From Avoscillospira_A sp052117125 (GTDB lineage Bacteria > Bacillota > Clostridia > Oscillospirales > Oscillospiraceae): a DNA stretch of 64,000 bases. Under the pieces are notes generated by a model, which was not told where the DNA came from, did no database searches, and worked only from the letters and a program-made list of their open reading frames with translations. Position numbers and translations under genes: made by a program. Shown here in pieces: positions 1 through 8,631 of this stretch (the first letter of the stretch is position 1; each line of letters opens with the position of its first letter). The stretch spans positions 180,951 through 244,950 of the forward strand of contig NZ_JBQKJT010000003.1 of the NCBI RefSeq assembly GCF_052117125.1, in the 5' to 3' direction.

Positions 1-326
1 CGCTGCAGGATGACTACGTCCGCACGGCCCGGGCCAAGGGCCAGCGGGAATCCCTGGTGGTGCTGCGCCATGCATTCCGCAATTCCCTGGTGCAGGTGGT
101 CACTGTGGTGGGCCTTCAGATCGGTGGTCTGCTGGCCGGTTCGGTGCTGGTGGAGACCGTATTCTCCATTCCCGGCCTGGGCCGGCTCATGGTGGATTCC
201 ATCGAGTTCCGTGATTATAAGGTGATTCAAGCGCTGCTGATGTTCTTCGCGGTGGAGTATATTACCATCAATCTCATCGTGGACCTGCTCTACGGCGTAC
301 TGAACCCCAAGATCCGCTATGATTAA
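1..326 (+). CDS. Peptide ABC transporter permease, DppB/GsiC type (C-terminal part, cut by window edge)
   Basis: The open frame runs in from the left edge and stops at 324-326. It begins with the cytoplasmic EAA-type loop (DDYVRTARAKG followed by LRHAFRN) that contacts the ATPase subunits, then gives two hydrophobic segments and the usual family ending LNPKIRYD. The N-terminal two thirds lie outside the window. It is the first permease half of an inner-membrane importer for di/oligopeptides, nickel or glutathione, and the second permease and two ATPases follow at once, so this is one operon. Substrate cannot be read from this fragment. Confidence 0.92.
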   Translation, partial: LQDDYVRTARAKGQRESLVVLRHAFRNSLVQVVTVVGLQIGGLLAGSVLVETVFSIPGLGRLMVDSIEFRDYKVIQALLMFFAVEYITINLIVDLLYGVLNPKIRYD

Positions 327-346
327 CGGAAAGGAGGCGCTTTTTC

Positions 347-1252
347 ATGTCTGAAAACAACCACTCTGTCAACCCTGCGTCCAGCGCGTATATGGACGAC
401 CCGGTGCTGCAAAACCGCAGCCGTGCACGGGAGTTTTTCAAAAAGTTCTGCCAGCGCAAGACGGCAGTCGTTGCAGGATGTTTTATTATTTTGCTGATTG
501 TTCTGGCCATCATCGGACCATCCATTGCCCCCTATGACCCGGACGTGTACGATTACAGCAATATGCGTGCCGCGCCCAGTTTACAGCATCTGATGGGCAC
601 CGACGAGTTCGGCCGCGATGTGTTCAGCCGCCTGCTGGCCGGTACCAGACTGTCGCTGGGCTCCGCTCTGGCGGCGGTGCTGGTGGGCGCGGCTCTGGGT
701 ACGATACTGGGCATTCTGGCCGGTTATTACGGCGGCATTCTGGAATCCCTGGTTATGCGCGGCAGTGACGTGCTGTTTGCCATGCCCGACATTCTCCTCT
801 GTATTGCCATTGTGGCCATCATAGGACCGGGCTTGATCAACGTCATTATTGCCGTGACCGTCTTTACCATACCATCCTTCGCCCGTGTGATGCGAAGCGC
901 CACGCTGACGGTGCGAGGGAGCCTGCATGTGGAGGTGGCCCGGTCCCTGGGCTGCCCGGACAGCCGGATTCTGTGGAAGCATATCTTCCCCGGTACGGTG
1001 CAGGCCATGATCATCAACTTCACCATGCGTATTGGCTCGGCCATTCTGGCTGCGTCCTCCCTGAGTTTCCTGGGCTTTGGCGCCGATGTGGGCGCGCCGG
1101 AATGGGGTGCCATGCTGTCCTCCGGCCGGAACTTCATCGGCGTGGCAGACCATCTGATCCTGTTCCCCGGTCTGCTGATCTTCCTGACGGTGCTGGCGTT
1201 CAACCTGTTCGGCGACGGACTCCGCGACACCCTGGACCCCAAGATCAAGTGA
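347..1252 (+). CDS. dppC: Peptide ABC transporter permease, DppC type
   Basis: A 301-residue second permease. A hydrophilic N-terminus of about 40 residues is followed by a first membrane segment, the family N-terminal signature ending HLMGTDEFGRDVFSR, several membrane helices and the cytoplasmic EAA loop (VEVARSLGCPDSRILWKHIFPG near residues 190-215). It ends with the typical GDGLRDTLDPKIK. An AAGGAGG site precedes the start 20 bp after the upstream permease. It pairs with the DppB-type subunit to form the membrane channel. Assignment to the peptide/nickel family is sure; dipeptide specificity is inferred from family and context only. Confidence 0.93.
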   Translation: MSENNHSVNPASSAYMDDPVLQNRSRAREFFKKFCQRKTAVVAGCFIILLIVLAIIGPSIAPYDPDVYDYSNMRAAPSLQHLMGTDEFGRDVFSRLLAGTRLSLGSALAAVLVGAALGTILGILAGYYGGILESLVMRGSDVLFAMPDILLCIAIVAIIGPGLINVIIAVTVFTIPSFARVMRSATLTVRGSLHVEVARSLGCPDSRILWKHIFPGTVQAMIINFTMRIGSAILAASSLSFLGFGADVGAPEWGAMLSSGRNFIGVADHLILFPGLLIFLTVLAFNLFGDGLRDTLDPKIK

Positions 1253-1264
1253 GGTGGATGGACT

Positions 1265-2287
1265 ATGAGTGAAAAAGAAATTCTGCTGGACGTACGCGAC
1301 CTGTGCACGGTATTCCAGGTGGGAAAGCGCAAAACCGTGACGGCTGTCAACGGCATCAGCTTTCAGGTGGGCGCCGGTGAGATCGTGGGTCTGGTCGGTG
1401 AGTCCGGCTGCGGCAAATCCGTCACCAGCCTTTCCGTCATGCAATTGCTGAAAAATACCAGTGGTCGGGTGGTAGGCGGTCAAATTCTGCTCAAGGGCAA
1501 GGATCTGCTGCACTGTTCCGAAAAGGAAATGCGTTCGGTCCGCGGCAAGGAAATCTCTATGATTTTCCAGGAGCCCATGAGTTCGCTGAATCCCTCCATG
1601 CGTATTGAGGCGCAGATGGTGGAAGCCATTCGTCTCCATACGGATATGGATAAAAAGGCAGCTCGGAACCATGCGCTGACCATGATGCGCAAGGTAGGCA
1701 TTGCCAATCCGGAGACCACCATCCGCAGCTATCCCCACCAGCTCTCCGGCGGTATGAGCCAACGTGTGATGATTGCCATGGCCATGAGCTGCGATCCCAC
1801 GGTACTGATTGCCGATGAGCCCACGACGGCGCTGGACGTTACCATTCAGGCCCAGATTTTGCAGCTGATGCGGCAAATTCGAGACGACAATAATACGGGT
1901 ATTCTGCTCATTACCCACGACCTGGGCGTGGTGGCGGAAATGTGCAGCCGTGTCATCGTCATGTATGCCGGACGCATCGTGGAGGAAGCGCCGGTGCAGG
2001 AGCTGTTTGCGTCTCCCAAGCATCCCTACACCCAGGGTCTCATTGCCTCGGTGCCCAAGCTGGGCTCCGGCGTCACAAGCCTGCCGTCCATTCCCGGCAG
2101 CGTACCGGATCTGTCCATGATGCCCGAAGGCTGTAAATTTGCGCCGCGCTGCTCCAAGGCCTGTGACCGCTGCCACCAGACGGAGCCGCCGCTCTTTCCG
2201 CTGAAAGACGGCCGTGAGAGCCGCTGCTGGCTGGCGGAACCCGAGGCTGTGCAGCTTACTGAGGAAAAGGAGGAACAGATCGGATGA
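1265..2287 (+). CDS. dppD: Peptide ABC transporter ATPase, DppD type
   Basis: A 340-residue ATP-binding subunit. Walker A GESGCGKS lies at about residues 45-52, the Q-loop region is IFQEPMSSLNP, the ABC signature is LSGGMSQRV, Walker B is VLIADEPTTALD and the H-loop is LLITHDLG. The C-terminus carries the oligopeptide-transporter domain with the cysteine cluster CKFAPRCSKACDRC, which in related subunits can bind an iron-sulfur cluster. It powers uptake together with the DppF-type subunit, whose start overlaps this gene's stop by 4 bp, a sign of coupled translation. Confidence 0.94.
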   Translation: MSEKEILLDVRDLCTVFQVGKRKTVTAVNGISFQVGAGEIVGLVGESGCGKSVTSLSVMQLLKNTSGRVVGGQILLKGKDLLHCSEKEMRSVRGKEISMIFQEPMSSLNPSMRIEAQMVEAIRLHTDMDKKAARNHALTMMRKVGIANPETTIRSYPHQLSGGMSQRVMIAMAMSCDPTVLIADEPTTALDVTIQAQILQLMRQIRDDNNTGILLITHDLGVVAEMCSRVIVMYAGRIVEEAPVQELFASPKHPYTQGLIASVPKLGSGVTSLPSIPGSVPDLSMMPEGCKFAPRCSKACDRCHQTEPPLFPLKDGRESRCWLAEPEAVQLTEEKEEQIG

Positions 2288-3249
2288 CCCCTTTGCTTTC
2301 TGTAAAAAATGTCACCAAGACATTCCCGGCCGGTCGCGGCAAGAATGGTAAAAAGGCCCGCGTCCATGCCGTCAACAATATTTCCTTTGATATCTATCCC
2401 GGCGAAACCTTTTCCGTGGTTGGCGAGTCCGGCTGCGGAAAGTCTACCACCGGCCGTCTGGTGGACCATCTGCTGGTGCCGGATTCCGGCGAAATCTGGT
2501 TTGACGGCTGCGACATTTCCAAGTTGTCCGACAAGGAAATGCGTCCCATCCGCAAGGACATTCAGATGATTTTCCAGGACCCCAACGGCTCCCTGAATCC
2601 CCGCATGCGCGTGGAGGATCTGGTGGCGGAGCCGCTGCTGATTCATACGGATATGAGTCCGGCGGAACGCATGAAAGCGGCGCATGAGCTGCTGCAAGTG
2701 GTCGGACTGGGCACAAAGCACGCCCACCGGTTCCCCCACGAGTTCTCCGGTGGACAGCGTCAGCGTATCGGCATTGCCCGGGCGCTGACGGTGCGGCCCA
2801 AGCTGATTATTGCCGACGAGCCGGTTTCCTCTCTGGACGTATCCATCCAGGCCCAGGTGCTGAACCTGATGCAGCAGCTGCAGCGGGATTACGATTTGAC
2901 CTATATGTTCATCTCCCACGACCTGAGCGTGGTGGAGATGATCTCCGACCGAATCGCCGTCATGTACCTGGGCTCCATTGTGGAGCTGGCGGAAAAGAAG
3001 GAGCTCTATGCCCATCCCCGCCATCCCTATACAAAGGCGCTGCTGTCGGCGGTGCCCATTCCCGATCCCACGATACAGAAGGACCATGCGTTGCTGGAGG
3101 GTGATATCCCCAGCACCATCGACCTGCCGGTAGGCTGCCCCTTCCAGACCCGCTGCCCCCGGTGCCAGGACGATTGCAAACTGAAACCCATTGAGCCGGT
3201 AGATGTGGGCGGCGGCCATATGGTGGCCTGCCTGCATATGGAGGAGTAA
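2284..3249 (+). CDS. dppF: Peptide ABC transporter ATPase, DppF type
   Basis: A 321-residue second ATPase. It shows Walker A GESGCGKST (about residues 47-55), IFQDPNGSLNPRM, ABC signature FSGGQRQRIGIARAL, Walker B LIIADEPVSSLDVS and H-loop FISHDLSVVE. The C-terminal domain has the CPFQTRCPRCQDDC cysteine motif typical of the DppD/DppF pair. It overlaps the upstream ATPase by an ATGA junction. No substrate-binding lipoprotein is visible in the window; it should lie upstream of the left edge. Confidence 0.94.
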   Translation: MTPLLSVKNVTKTFPAGRGKNGKKARVHAVNNISFDIYPGETFSVVGESGCGKSTTGRLVDHLLVPDSGEIWFDGCDISKLSDKEMRPIRKDIQMIFQDPNGSLNPRMRVEDLVAEPLLIHTDMSPAERMKAAHELLQVVGLGTKHAHRFPHEFSGGQRQRIGIARALTVRPKLIIADEPVSSLDVSIQAQVLNLMQQLQRDYDLTYMFISHDLSVVEMISDRIAVMYLGSIVELAEKKELYAHPRHPYTKALLSAVPIPDPTIQKDHALLEGDIPSTIDLPVGCPFQTRCPRCQDDCKLKPIEPVDVGGGHMVACLHMEE

Positions 3250-3253
3250 TCAT

Positions 3254-4570
3254 ATGTCGTTTACCTTTGACAGAGAAGCTTATAACCGCCGCATGGCCTG
3301 GTATACCGAGGCCCGGTTCGGCATGTTTCTCCACTGGGGCGTCTATTCCATTCCTGCCCGCCATGAGTGGGTGCGCAGTTATGAGAATATTCCCAACGAG
3401 GCCTACGAGCCGCTTATGGACGAGTTCAATCCCTCTCACTGTGATATGCGCCAGTGGATGGAGGCGGCCCGGGATGCAGGCATGAAATATGTGATCCTGA
3501 CCGCCAAGCACCACGACGGTTTCTGTCTCTATGACAGCGCCTATACGGACTTCAAATCGACCAACAGCCCGGCAAAACGGGATTTTGTGCGGGAGTTTCT
3601 GGAGGCGGCCCGGGACTGCGGCCTCCGCGCCGGTCTTTACTTCTCTCTCATTGATTGGCGGCACCCGGATTTCCCCCACTATGGCGACCGTTACCATCCC
3701 ATGCGGGACAACCCGGAGGAATCCAACGAGAATCGGAACTTTGACCGCTATCTGGAGTATCTGCACAACCAGGTTCGGGAGCTGTGCACCAACTACGGAA
3801 AGCTGGATTTGCTGTGGTTTGACTTCTCCTACGACAATCTCCGCGGAGAGGCTTGGAAGGCTACGGAGCTGATGAAGATGGTTCGCTCTCTCCAGCCGGA
3901 CGTCATCATTGACAATCGCCTGGAGGTCAGCGGCGAGGGCTTCGGCTCCCTGGCGGCCTGCAAGCCCACCCCGTATCACGGAGACTTTGTCAGCCCCGAG
4001 CAGATTATCCCGCCCAACGGCTTGCAGGACGCCAACGGCGATCCGCTGATCTGGGAAAGCTGCGTGACCATGAATAACCACTGGGGCTACTGCGCCACGG
4101 ACCATTTTTACAAGCCCGCCTCCATGCTCATCAAAAAGCTGGTGGAGTGCGTATCCAAGGGCGGCAATCTGCTGCTGAACATCGGCCCCGACGCCACCGG
4201 ACGGTTCCCAAAGGAATCTCTGGCCATTCTCAAGGAGATCGGCGTCTGGATGCAGTACAATGGCAAAAGTATCTACGGCTGCGGCATGTCCGGCCTGGAC
4301 AAGCCGGATTTTGGACGGTTCACCCGCCGGGGCGATACGCTATACGTCCATGTTTTTGAGAATACCATCGGCCCGCTGCCGCTGTTTGGGATTCCCAAGT
4401 CGCAAATTGCATCTATTCGCCGTCTGGCCGACGGCAGCGAGGTCCAGCTGTCCACCAGCTGGGTCCACAGCGACTACCCGGAATTGGCCTTTGCCAATCT
4501 AGGCGAAGACCCGGTATTGCCGGACCCCATCGATACGGTCCTGGAAATTCAGCTGCGTCCGGAGCGCTGA
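3254..4570 (+). CDS. Alpha-L-fucosidase, glycoside hydrolase family 29
   Basis: A 438-residue GH29-type enzyme removing terminal alpha-L-fucose from glycans. Family motifs are RFGMFLHWG (residues 21-29), the AKHHDGFCLYDS block (84-95) and LLWFDFSYD, where Asp190 occupies the position of the GH29 nucleophile. No signal peptide is seen, so it should act on imported substrate in the cytoplasm. The ATG at 3254 is chosen over an earlier in-frame start inside dppF because GAGGAG lies just upstream. It sits 4 bp after dppF, so it is probably transcribed with the transporter, which suggests import of fucosylated glycopeptides or oligosaccharides. Confidence 0.9.
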   Translation: MSFTFDREAYNRRMAWYTEARFGMFLHWGVYSIPARHEWVRSYENIPNEAYEPLMDEFNPSHCDMRQWMEAARDAGMKYVILTAKHHDGFCLYDSAYTDFKSTNSPAKRDFVREFLEAARDCGLRAGLYFSLIDWRHPDFPHYGDRYHPMRDNPEESNENRNFDRYLEYLHNQVRELCTNYGKLDLLWFDFSYDNLRGEAWKATELMKMVRSLQPDVIIDNRLEVSGEGFGSLAACKPTPYHGDFVSPEQIIPPNGLQDANGDPLIWESCVTMNNHWGYCATDHFYKPASMLIKKLVECVSKGGNLLLNIGPDATGRFPKESLAILKEIGVWMQYNGKSIYGCGMSGLDKPDFGRFTRRGDTLYVHVFENTIGPLPLFGIPKSQIASIRRLADGSEVQLSTSWVHSDYPELAFANLGEDPVLPDPIDTVLEIQLRPER

Positions 4571-4612
4571 ACAACGAGCCAATATATAAGATAGACAGAC
4601 GCAAATACAAGA

Positions 4613-4652
4613 GGGCCCGTCCGCCCGGTCTACGGACCGGGTGGGCGGGCCT
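4613..4652 (+). terminator. Probable terminator after the transporter-fucosidase operon
   Basis: A G+C-rich hairpin whose arms 4613-4628 and 4637-4652 pair with a couple of mismatches around a short loop. The T-tract after it is weak (TTCTATTTT about 8 bases on). It falls between the fucosidase stop and the ribosome binding site of the aminopeptidase, so it may attenuate rather than fully stop transcription. Confidence 0.5.
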
Positions 4653-4690
4653 CCTGATTCTATTTTCATTGATTTTAACGGAGGTTCATC

Positions 4691-6049
4691 ATGCTGAAAT
4701 TGTGGAACCAAGAGGCGGTTGATTGGCGACTGGCTCTGCGGACGGAGATGGAAGGTGCCGGTTCCCGGCTGTCCGTCGAGGCCGACGGCAAAACGGCCAC
4801 ACTGTGGGTTGGTCTGGGCGACGCGGAGACGGTGACGGCGGAGACCGTTCGCCGGGCTGCGGCCAAGGGCATCAAGACCCTCAAGGGCCTGGGCGCCAAA
4901 ACGGTGGTGCTGGACCCCGCTGCGGCGCAGACGCTGCTGCATCAGGAAGGGATCGATGCCATGGCCCAGGGTGCGGCGCTGGCCCTTTACCGGCCCCGGT
5001 CCTGGAAGACGGAGGAGCAGACGGATATGACCCTGTACATGGAGTCTGCTTTGCCGTCGGAGGAGAGCAACAGCCTGACCGAAGCCATCTGCCTAGCCAG
5101 AGATTTGGTCAACTGCCCGGCCAACCATCTGGTTCCCGCCGACCTGGCACGGACGATGACGGAGACGGCCCGGACCTATGGGGTCGAGACGGAAATTATT
5201 TCCGCTGAGCAGGCCCGTGCTCTGGGCATGGAGGCATTTCTGACCGTGGGCGACAGTGCCGGTCATGCTCCGTGCCTGATTGTGCTGCGTTATCGCGGCG
5301 GCGCGCCGGACCAGGCGCCCATTGGTCTGGTGGGTAAAGGCGTTACCTGTGATACCGGCGGATATTGCCTGAAACCGGCCAGCTCCATGAAGGGCATCAA
5401 GGGCGATATGGCCGGTGCAGCTGCCGTGTTTGGCGCGCTGCTGGCCTTGGCTCGGAACAAAGTGCCCGTCAATGCCACGGTGGTGATTCCGTCGGTGGAA
5501 AACCGCATCGCCCCGGACAGCTTTATCCCCGGCGATGTCATCGGCTCCATGTCCGGCAAAACCATCGAGATAGGCAACACCGACGCCGAGGGACGGCTGA
5601 TTCTGGCGGACGCCATCACCTATGCCCTGCGCAAGGAAGGCGTTGGCCGCGTGCTGGATATTGCGACGCTGACCGGCGCGGTGGTTGGTATGTTCGGCTT
5701 CACCACGGCGGGCTTCCTGTGCAACGACGAAGCCTACTGCACCGATTTCATGGAAGCCGCCGCCGTCAGCGGCGAGCAGTATTGGCGGCTCCCGGCCTTT
5801 GACGAGTACCGCAAGATGATTGAAAGCCCTGTGGCTGATGTGTCCAACGTCTCCAATGACGGTTGCGGCACCATCACTGCCGGACTGTTCCTGGAGGCCT
5901 TTACGGAGTCCCATCCCTGGCTCCATATCGACATTGCCGGTACAGCCTGGGTGGATTCGCCCAAGTGGGAGTACCAGACCAACGGCGCCACCGGTGCGGC
6001 GGTGACCACGCTGTATCATCTGTGCAAGGCTATGGCCAAGGAGGCATAA
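4691..6049 (+). CDS. Leucyl aminopeptidase, M17 family
   Basis: A 452-residue M17 metallopeptidase. The metal and catalytic site blocks are GKGVTCDTGG (about residues 215-224) and the family signature NTDAEGRLILADA (about 295-307), with the Lys, Asp and Glu ligands kept. The first motif has CDT in place of the usual FDS. It cleaves N-terminal residues from peptides in the cytoplasm, normally as a hexamer with two metal ions. The start follows GGAGG by about 7 bases. Placed after a peptide importer it fits intracellular peptide breakdown. It is a little shorter than most family members, mainly in the divergent N-terminal domain. Confidence 0.92.
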   Translation: MLKLWNQEAVDWRLALRTEMEGAGSRLSVEADGKTATLWVGLGDAETVTAETVRRAAAKGIKTLKGLGAKTVVLDPAAAQTLLHQEGIDAMAQGAALALYRPRSWKTEEQTDMTLYMESALPSEESNSLTEAICLARDLVNCPANHLVPADLARTMTETARTYGVETEIISAEQARALGMEAFLTVGDSAGHAPCLIVLRYRGGAPDQAPIGLVGKGVTCDTGGYCLKPASSMKGIKGDMAGAAAVFGALLALARNKVPVNATVVIPSVENRIAPDSFIPGDVIGSMSGKTIEIGNTDAEGRLILADAITYALRKEGVGRVLDIATLTGAVVGMFGFTTAGFLCNDEAYCTDFMEAAAVSGEQYWRLPAFDEYRKMIESPVADVSNVSNDGCGTITAGLFLEAFTESHPWLHIDIAGTAWVDSPKWEYQTNGATGAAVTTLYHLCKAMAKEA

Positions 6050-6052
6050 ACT

Positions 6053-8500
6053 GTGGAAACCTGGAGCCAACTTTTGGAGACGCTTGGCGGCGAACAGCGC
6101 CGGGCCATGGAATTTCTCTACACCCATTTGCCTCAGAGCGACCTGGACACCTATCCGGCTGCGCTGTTTTTGCAGTTTGCAGACCATGCCCTGACCATGC
6201 GCCGGACGCTGCCCTGGTGTGCGGAACTGCCGGAGGAGCTGTTTGACCACTACGTTCTGTTTCCCAGAGTCAACGATGAGGATTTGTCCTTTCACCGGCA
6301 GCACTTTTCTGAAGCCCTGCTGAACCGGGTACATGCCATGGACACCATGGAGGAGCGGATTCTGGAGGTCAATCGCTGGTGCCATGAAAACGCATCCTAT
6401 CAAAGTCAGGATGACCGGACGGCGTCGCCTTGGACTGTCTATGCCAACGGCAGCGGCCGCTGCGGCGAGGAGTCGGCCTTTCTGGTGGCGGCGCTGCGCA
6501 GCATCGGCATTGCGGCCCGTCAGGTTTATTCGCCCCGCTGGGCCCACTGTGACGATAACCATGCCTGGGTGGAAGCGCTGTGCGACGGCCAGTGGCGGTT
6601 CTTGGGCGCCTGTGAGCCGGAGCCCATTTTGGATCGGGGCTGGTTCAACACGGCGGCGTCCCGGGCCATTCTGGTACACTCGCGGATTTTCGGAACCGGA
6701 AACCATCTGCTCCACGGCACACCCATTAGCCGGGTGGATGGGATTTCCTGGTTCAACCAGACCGAACGCTATGCCAAAACTGCGCCGTTACAGCTCCATG
6801 TGACGCGGGATGGCCAGCCGGCCGCCGGCGCTCGTCTCGAACTTCAGGTGCTCAATGAGGCCACCTACTATACCATTGCCACCTTGACCGCCGATTGCTA
6901 TGGCTATGCAGAAATCCGGCTGGGCCTGGGCGATCTCCATGTACTGGCCACACAGGACGGCCTTTGGGCAGAAGCCGATCGGGCAGGGGACCGGGTGGAA
7001 CTGGCGCTGGCGCCGCTTCAGGAGCGGGAAACTGACTGGGTGACCATGGATGTGCTGGCGCCCCAGGATGCGGTTTTGCGCGATGTGTCTTTGGATGAAG
7101 CAGGGAAGGCGCGGAGAACGGCGGAGCTTCAGCGGGGAGCTGCCTTGCGGGAGGCCCGCATGGCGCAGTTCTATACGCCGCGTCCCGAGGACGGTCCCCG
7201 GGAAACCCTGTACCGGACGGCCCGCAGCAATGCGGAGGCGCTCCGTACCTTCTTGGAACGGGATGACAACCCCCTGCGGCAGGCCATGGTGGAAACGCTG
7301 ACGGACAAGGATTTGCGGGACGTAAATCCGGCGGTACTGGAGGAGCATTTGCTCCATGTGGCGGCCAATGACGGCCTGCCTGCGGAGGTGTACCAATCCT
7401 TTGTGCTCAGCCCCCGGATTGAGTTGGAGCCGCTGACCGCCTGGCGCGGTCCTCTGGCACAGGCGCTGTGCCCGGAGGAGCAGGCTGTATACCGGAAAAA
7501 TCCGGCAGCGTTGTGGACGGAGCTGGAACGCCGTATTACCACCCGTGATTTGGGCCTCGTCTATACGGGAGAACGGACGGGTCTGGTATGGACTCCCATG
7601 GCTGCCTGGACGGCAGGCCGCTGCGATTGCCGCAGCCTTCGGATTCTCTTTGTGGCTATCCTGCGCAGTCTGGGTGTGGCGGCCCGGCTGGGACAACTGG
7701 ACGGTATGCCGGAGTATTGGCAGAACGGCTGCTTCCATCCGGTCAAACCCAGAGCCACCGCCACACTAACGCTGACCCATGCGCCGGAGGCGGAGCCGCT
7801 GTATCGTCAGAACTGGACCCTGGCTGTCCGCACGGCTACAGGGTGGAACACTCTGTCTTTGACGGATCAGGACTGGCAGCAGGGGCAGCGGACCTTGACG
7901 GTGCCTGCCGGACAGTATCGGCTTCTGACATCGGTGCGGCTGCCCAACGGCAACCAGTTTGCGGCCGGAAAGGAGTTTTCGCTCCGGGCCGGGACGGAAC
8001 GGACGGAGTCGTTGCTGCTGCGGAGCTTCCGGTTGGAGGACTTGCTGCGCCGACAGGATATGCCGGTGCTTCCCGCCGTTACTTTGGACGGCACGCCGGT
8101 ACCGGATGTCAGCCGCATCAATGGCCGTCCCACGCTGCTGTGCTGGATGGAGGAGGGCAATGAGCCCACGGAGCATGTCCTCAACGAACTGATGGCCGGA
8201 CAGGAGGCCCTCCAGCAGCTGGCGGCCAATGTGGTATTTCTGGTCCGGGGCAGGGACAGCCTGAATCAGCGTACCTTGGCCCAGGTGTTGCAGCGCTGGC
8301 CGGACATTCAGGTTCTGCTGGATGACTGGGCATTTGACCTGGAGACGGTGGCGCGTCATCTGGCCTGTGACCCGGAACGTCCCCCGCTGGCTGTGGTATG
8401 CAATGGCGATGGCGTGGCGGTCTATGGAATCAGCGGCTACCATGTGGGCTCCGTGGAGCTGATGACGCGGATTATCGCGCAGCTTTGCGCCGAGGCCTGA
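6053..8500 (+). CDS. Large transglutaminase-like (cysteine protease fold) protein
   Basis: An 815-residue protein starting at GTG with AAGGAGG upstream, 3 bp after the aminopeptidase. Residues of about 110-210 form a transglutaminase-core domain: the cysteine in SGRCGEES (near 136) and the histidine in DDNHAWVEA (near 170) match two of the Cys-His-Asp triad. A beta-rich middle follows, then a second, degenerate transglutaminase-like stretch (TAGRCDCRSLRILFVAILRS, about 520-540), and the last 130 residues look like a thioredoxin-like fold. No signal peptide is visible. Such proteins are mostly cysteine proteases or peptidases, so a role in peptide turnover beside the aminopeptidase is likely but inferred. 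Confidence 0.75.
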   Translation: METWSQLLETLGGEQRRAMEFLYTHLPQSDLDTYPAALFLQFADHALTMRRTLPWCAELPEELFDHYVLFPRVNDEDLSFHRQHFSEALLNRVHAMDTMEERILEVNRWCHENASYQSQDDRTASPWTVYANGSGRCGEESAFLVAALRSIGIAARQVYSPRWAHCDDNHAWVEALCDGQWRFLGACEPEPILDRGWFNTAASRAILVHSRIFGTGNHLLHGTPISRVDGISWFNQTERYAKTAPLQLHVTRDGQPAAGARLELQVLNEATYYTIATLTADCYGYAEIRLGLGDLHVLATQDGLWAEADRAGDRVELALAPLQERETDWVTMDVLAPQDAVLRDVSLDEAGKARRTAELQRGAALREARMAQFYTPRPEDGPRETLYRTARSNAEALRTFLERDDNPLRQAMVETLTDKDLRDVNPAVLEEHLLHVAANDGLPAEVYQSFVLSPRIELEPLTAWRGPLAQALCPEEQAVYRKNPAALWTELERRITTRDLGLVYTGERTGLVWTPMAAWTAGRCDCRSLRILFVAILRSLGVAARLGQLDGMPEYWQNGCFHPVKPRATATLTLTHAPEAEPLYRQNWTLAVRTATGWNTLSLTDQDWQQGQRTLTVPAGQYRLLTSVRLPNGNQFAAGKEFSLRAGTERTESLLLRSFRLEDLLRRQDMPVLPAVTLDGTPVPDVSRINGRPTLLCWMEEGNEPTEHVLNELMAGQEALQQLAANVVFLVRGRDSLNQRTLAQVLQRWPDIQVLLDDWAFDLETVARHLACDPERPPLAVVCNGDGVAVYGISGYHVGSVELMTRIIAQLCAEA

Positions 8501-8567
8501 TCAGAAAACAAGAAGAGAAAGAAAAGAAAGTCGATTAGGTACAGAAATCGATACAATACAGATACAG

Positions 8568-8604
8568 AGAGGGCGTTGCAGAATGGAGTTCCGCAACGCC
8601 CTCT
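8568..8604. terminator. Terminator between convergent transglutaminase and amt genes
   Basis: A perfect 12-bp stem (8568-8579 with 8593-8604) around a 13-base loop, followed on the plus strand by TGTTTGTG. It lies between two convergent genes and could serve both; the T-tracts are modest on either side. Confidence 0.7.
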
Positions 8605-8631
8605 GTTTGTGCAGTGGGGGATTATGAAGGA

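Noticed and set aside
581..2176. Leftward 531-codon frame
   Set aside because: Antisense to dppC and dppD, His/Gln/Gly-rich mirror frame.
5093..6715. Leftward 540-codon frame
   Set aside because: Mirror frame across the aminopeptidase and transglutaminase-like genes.
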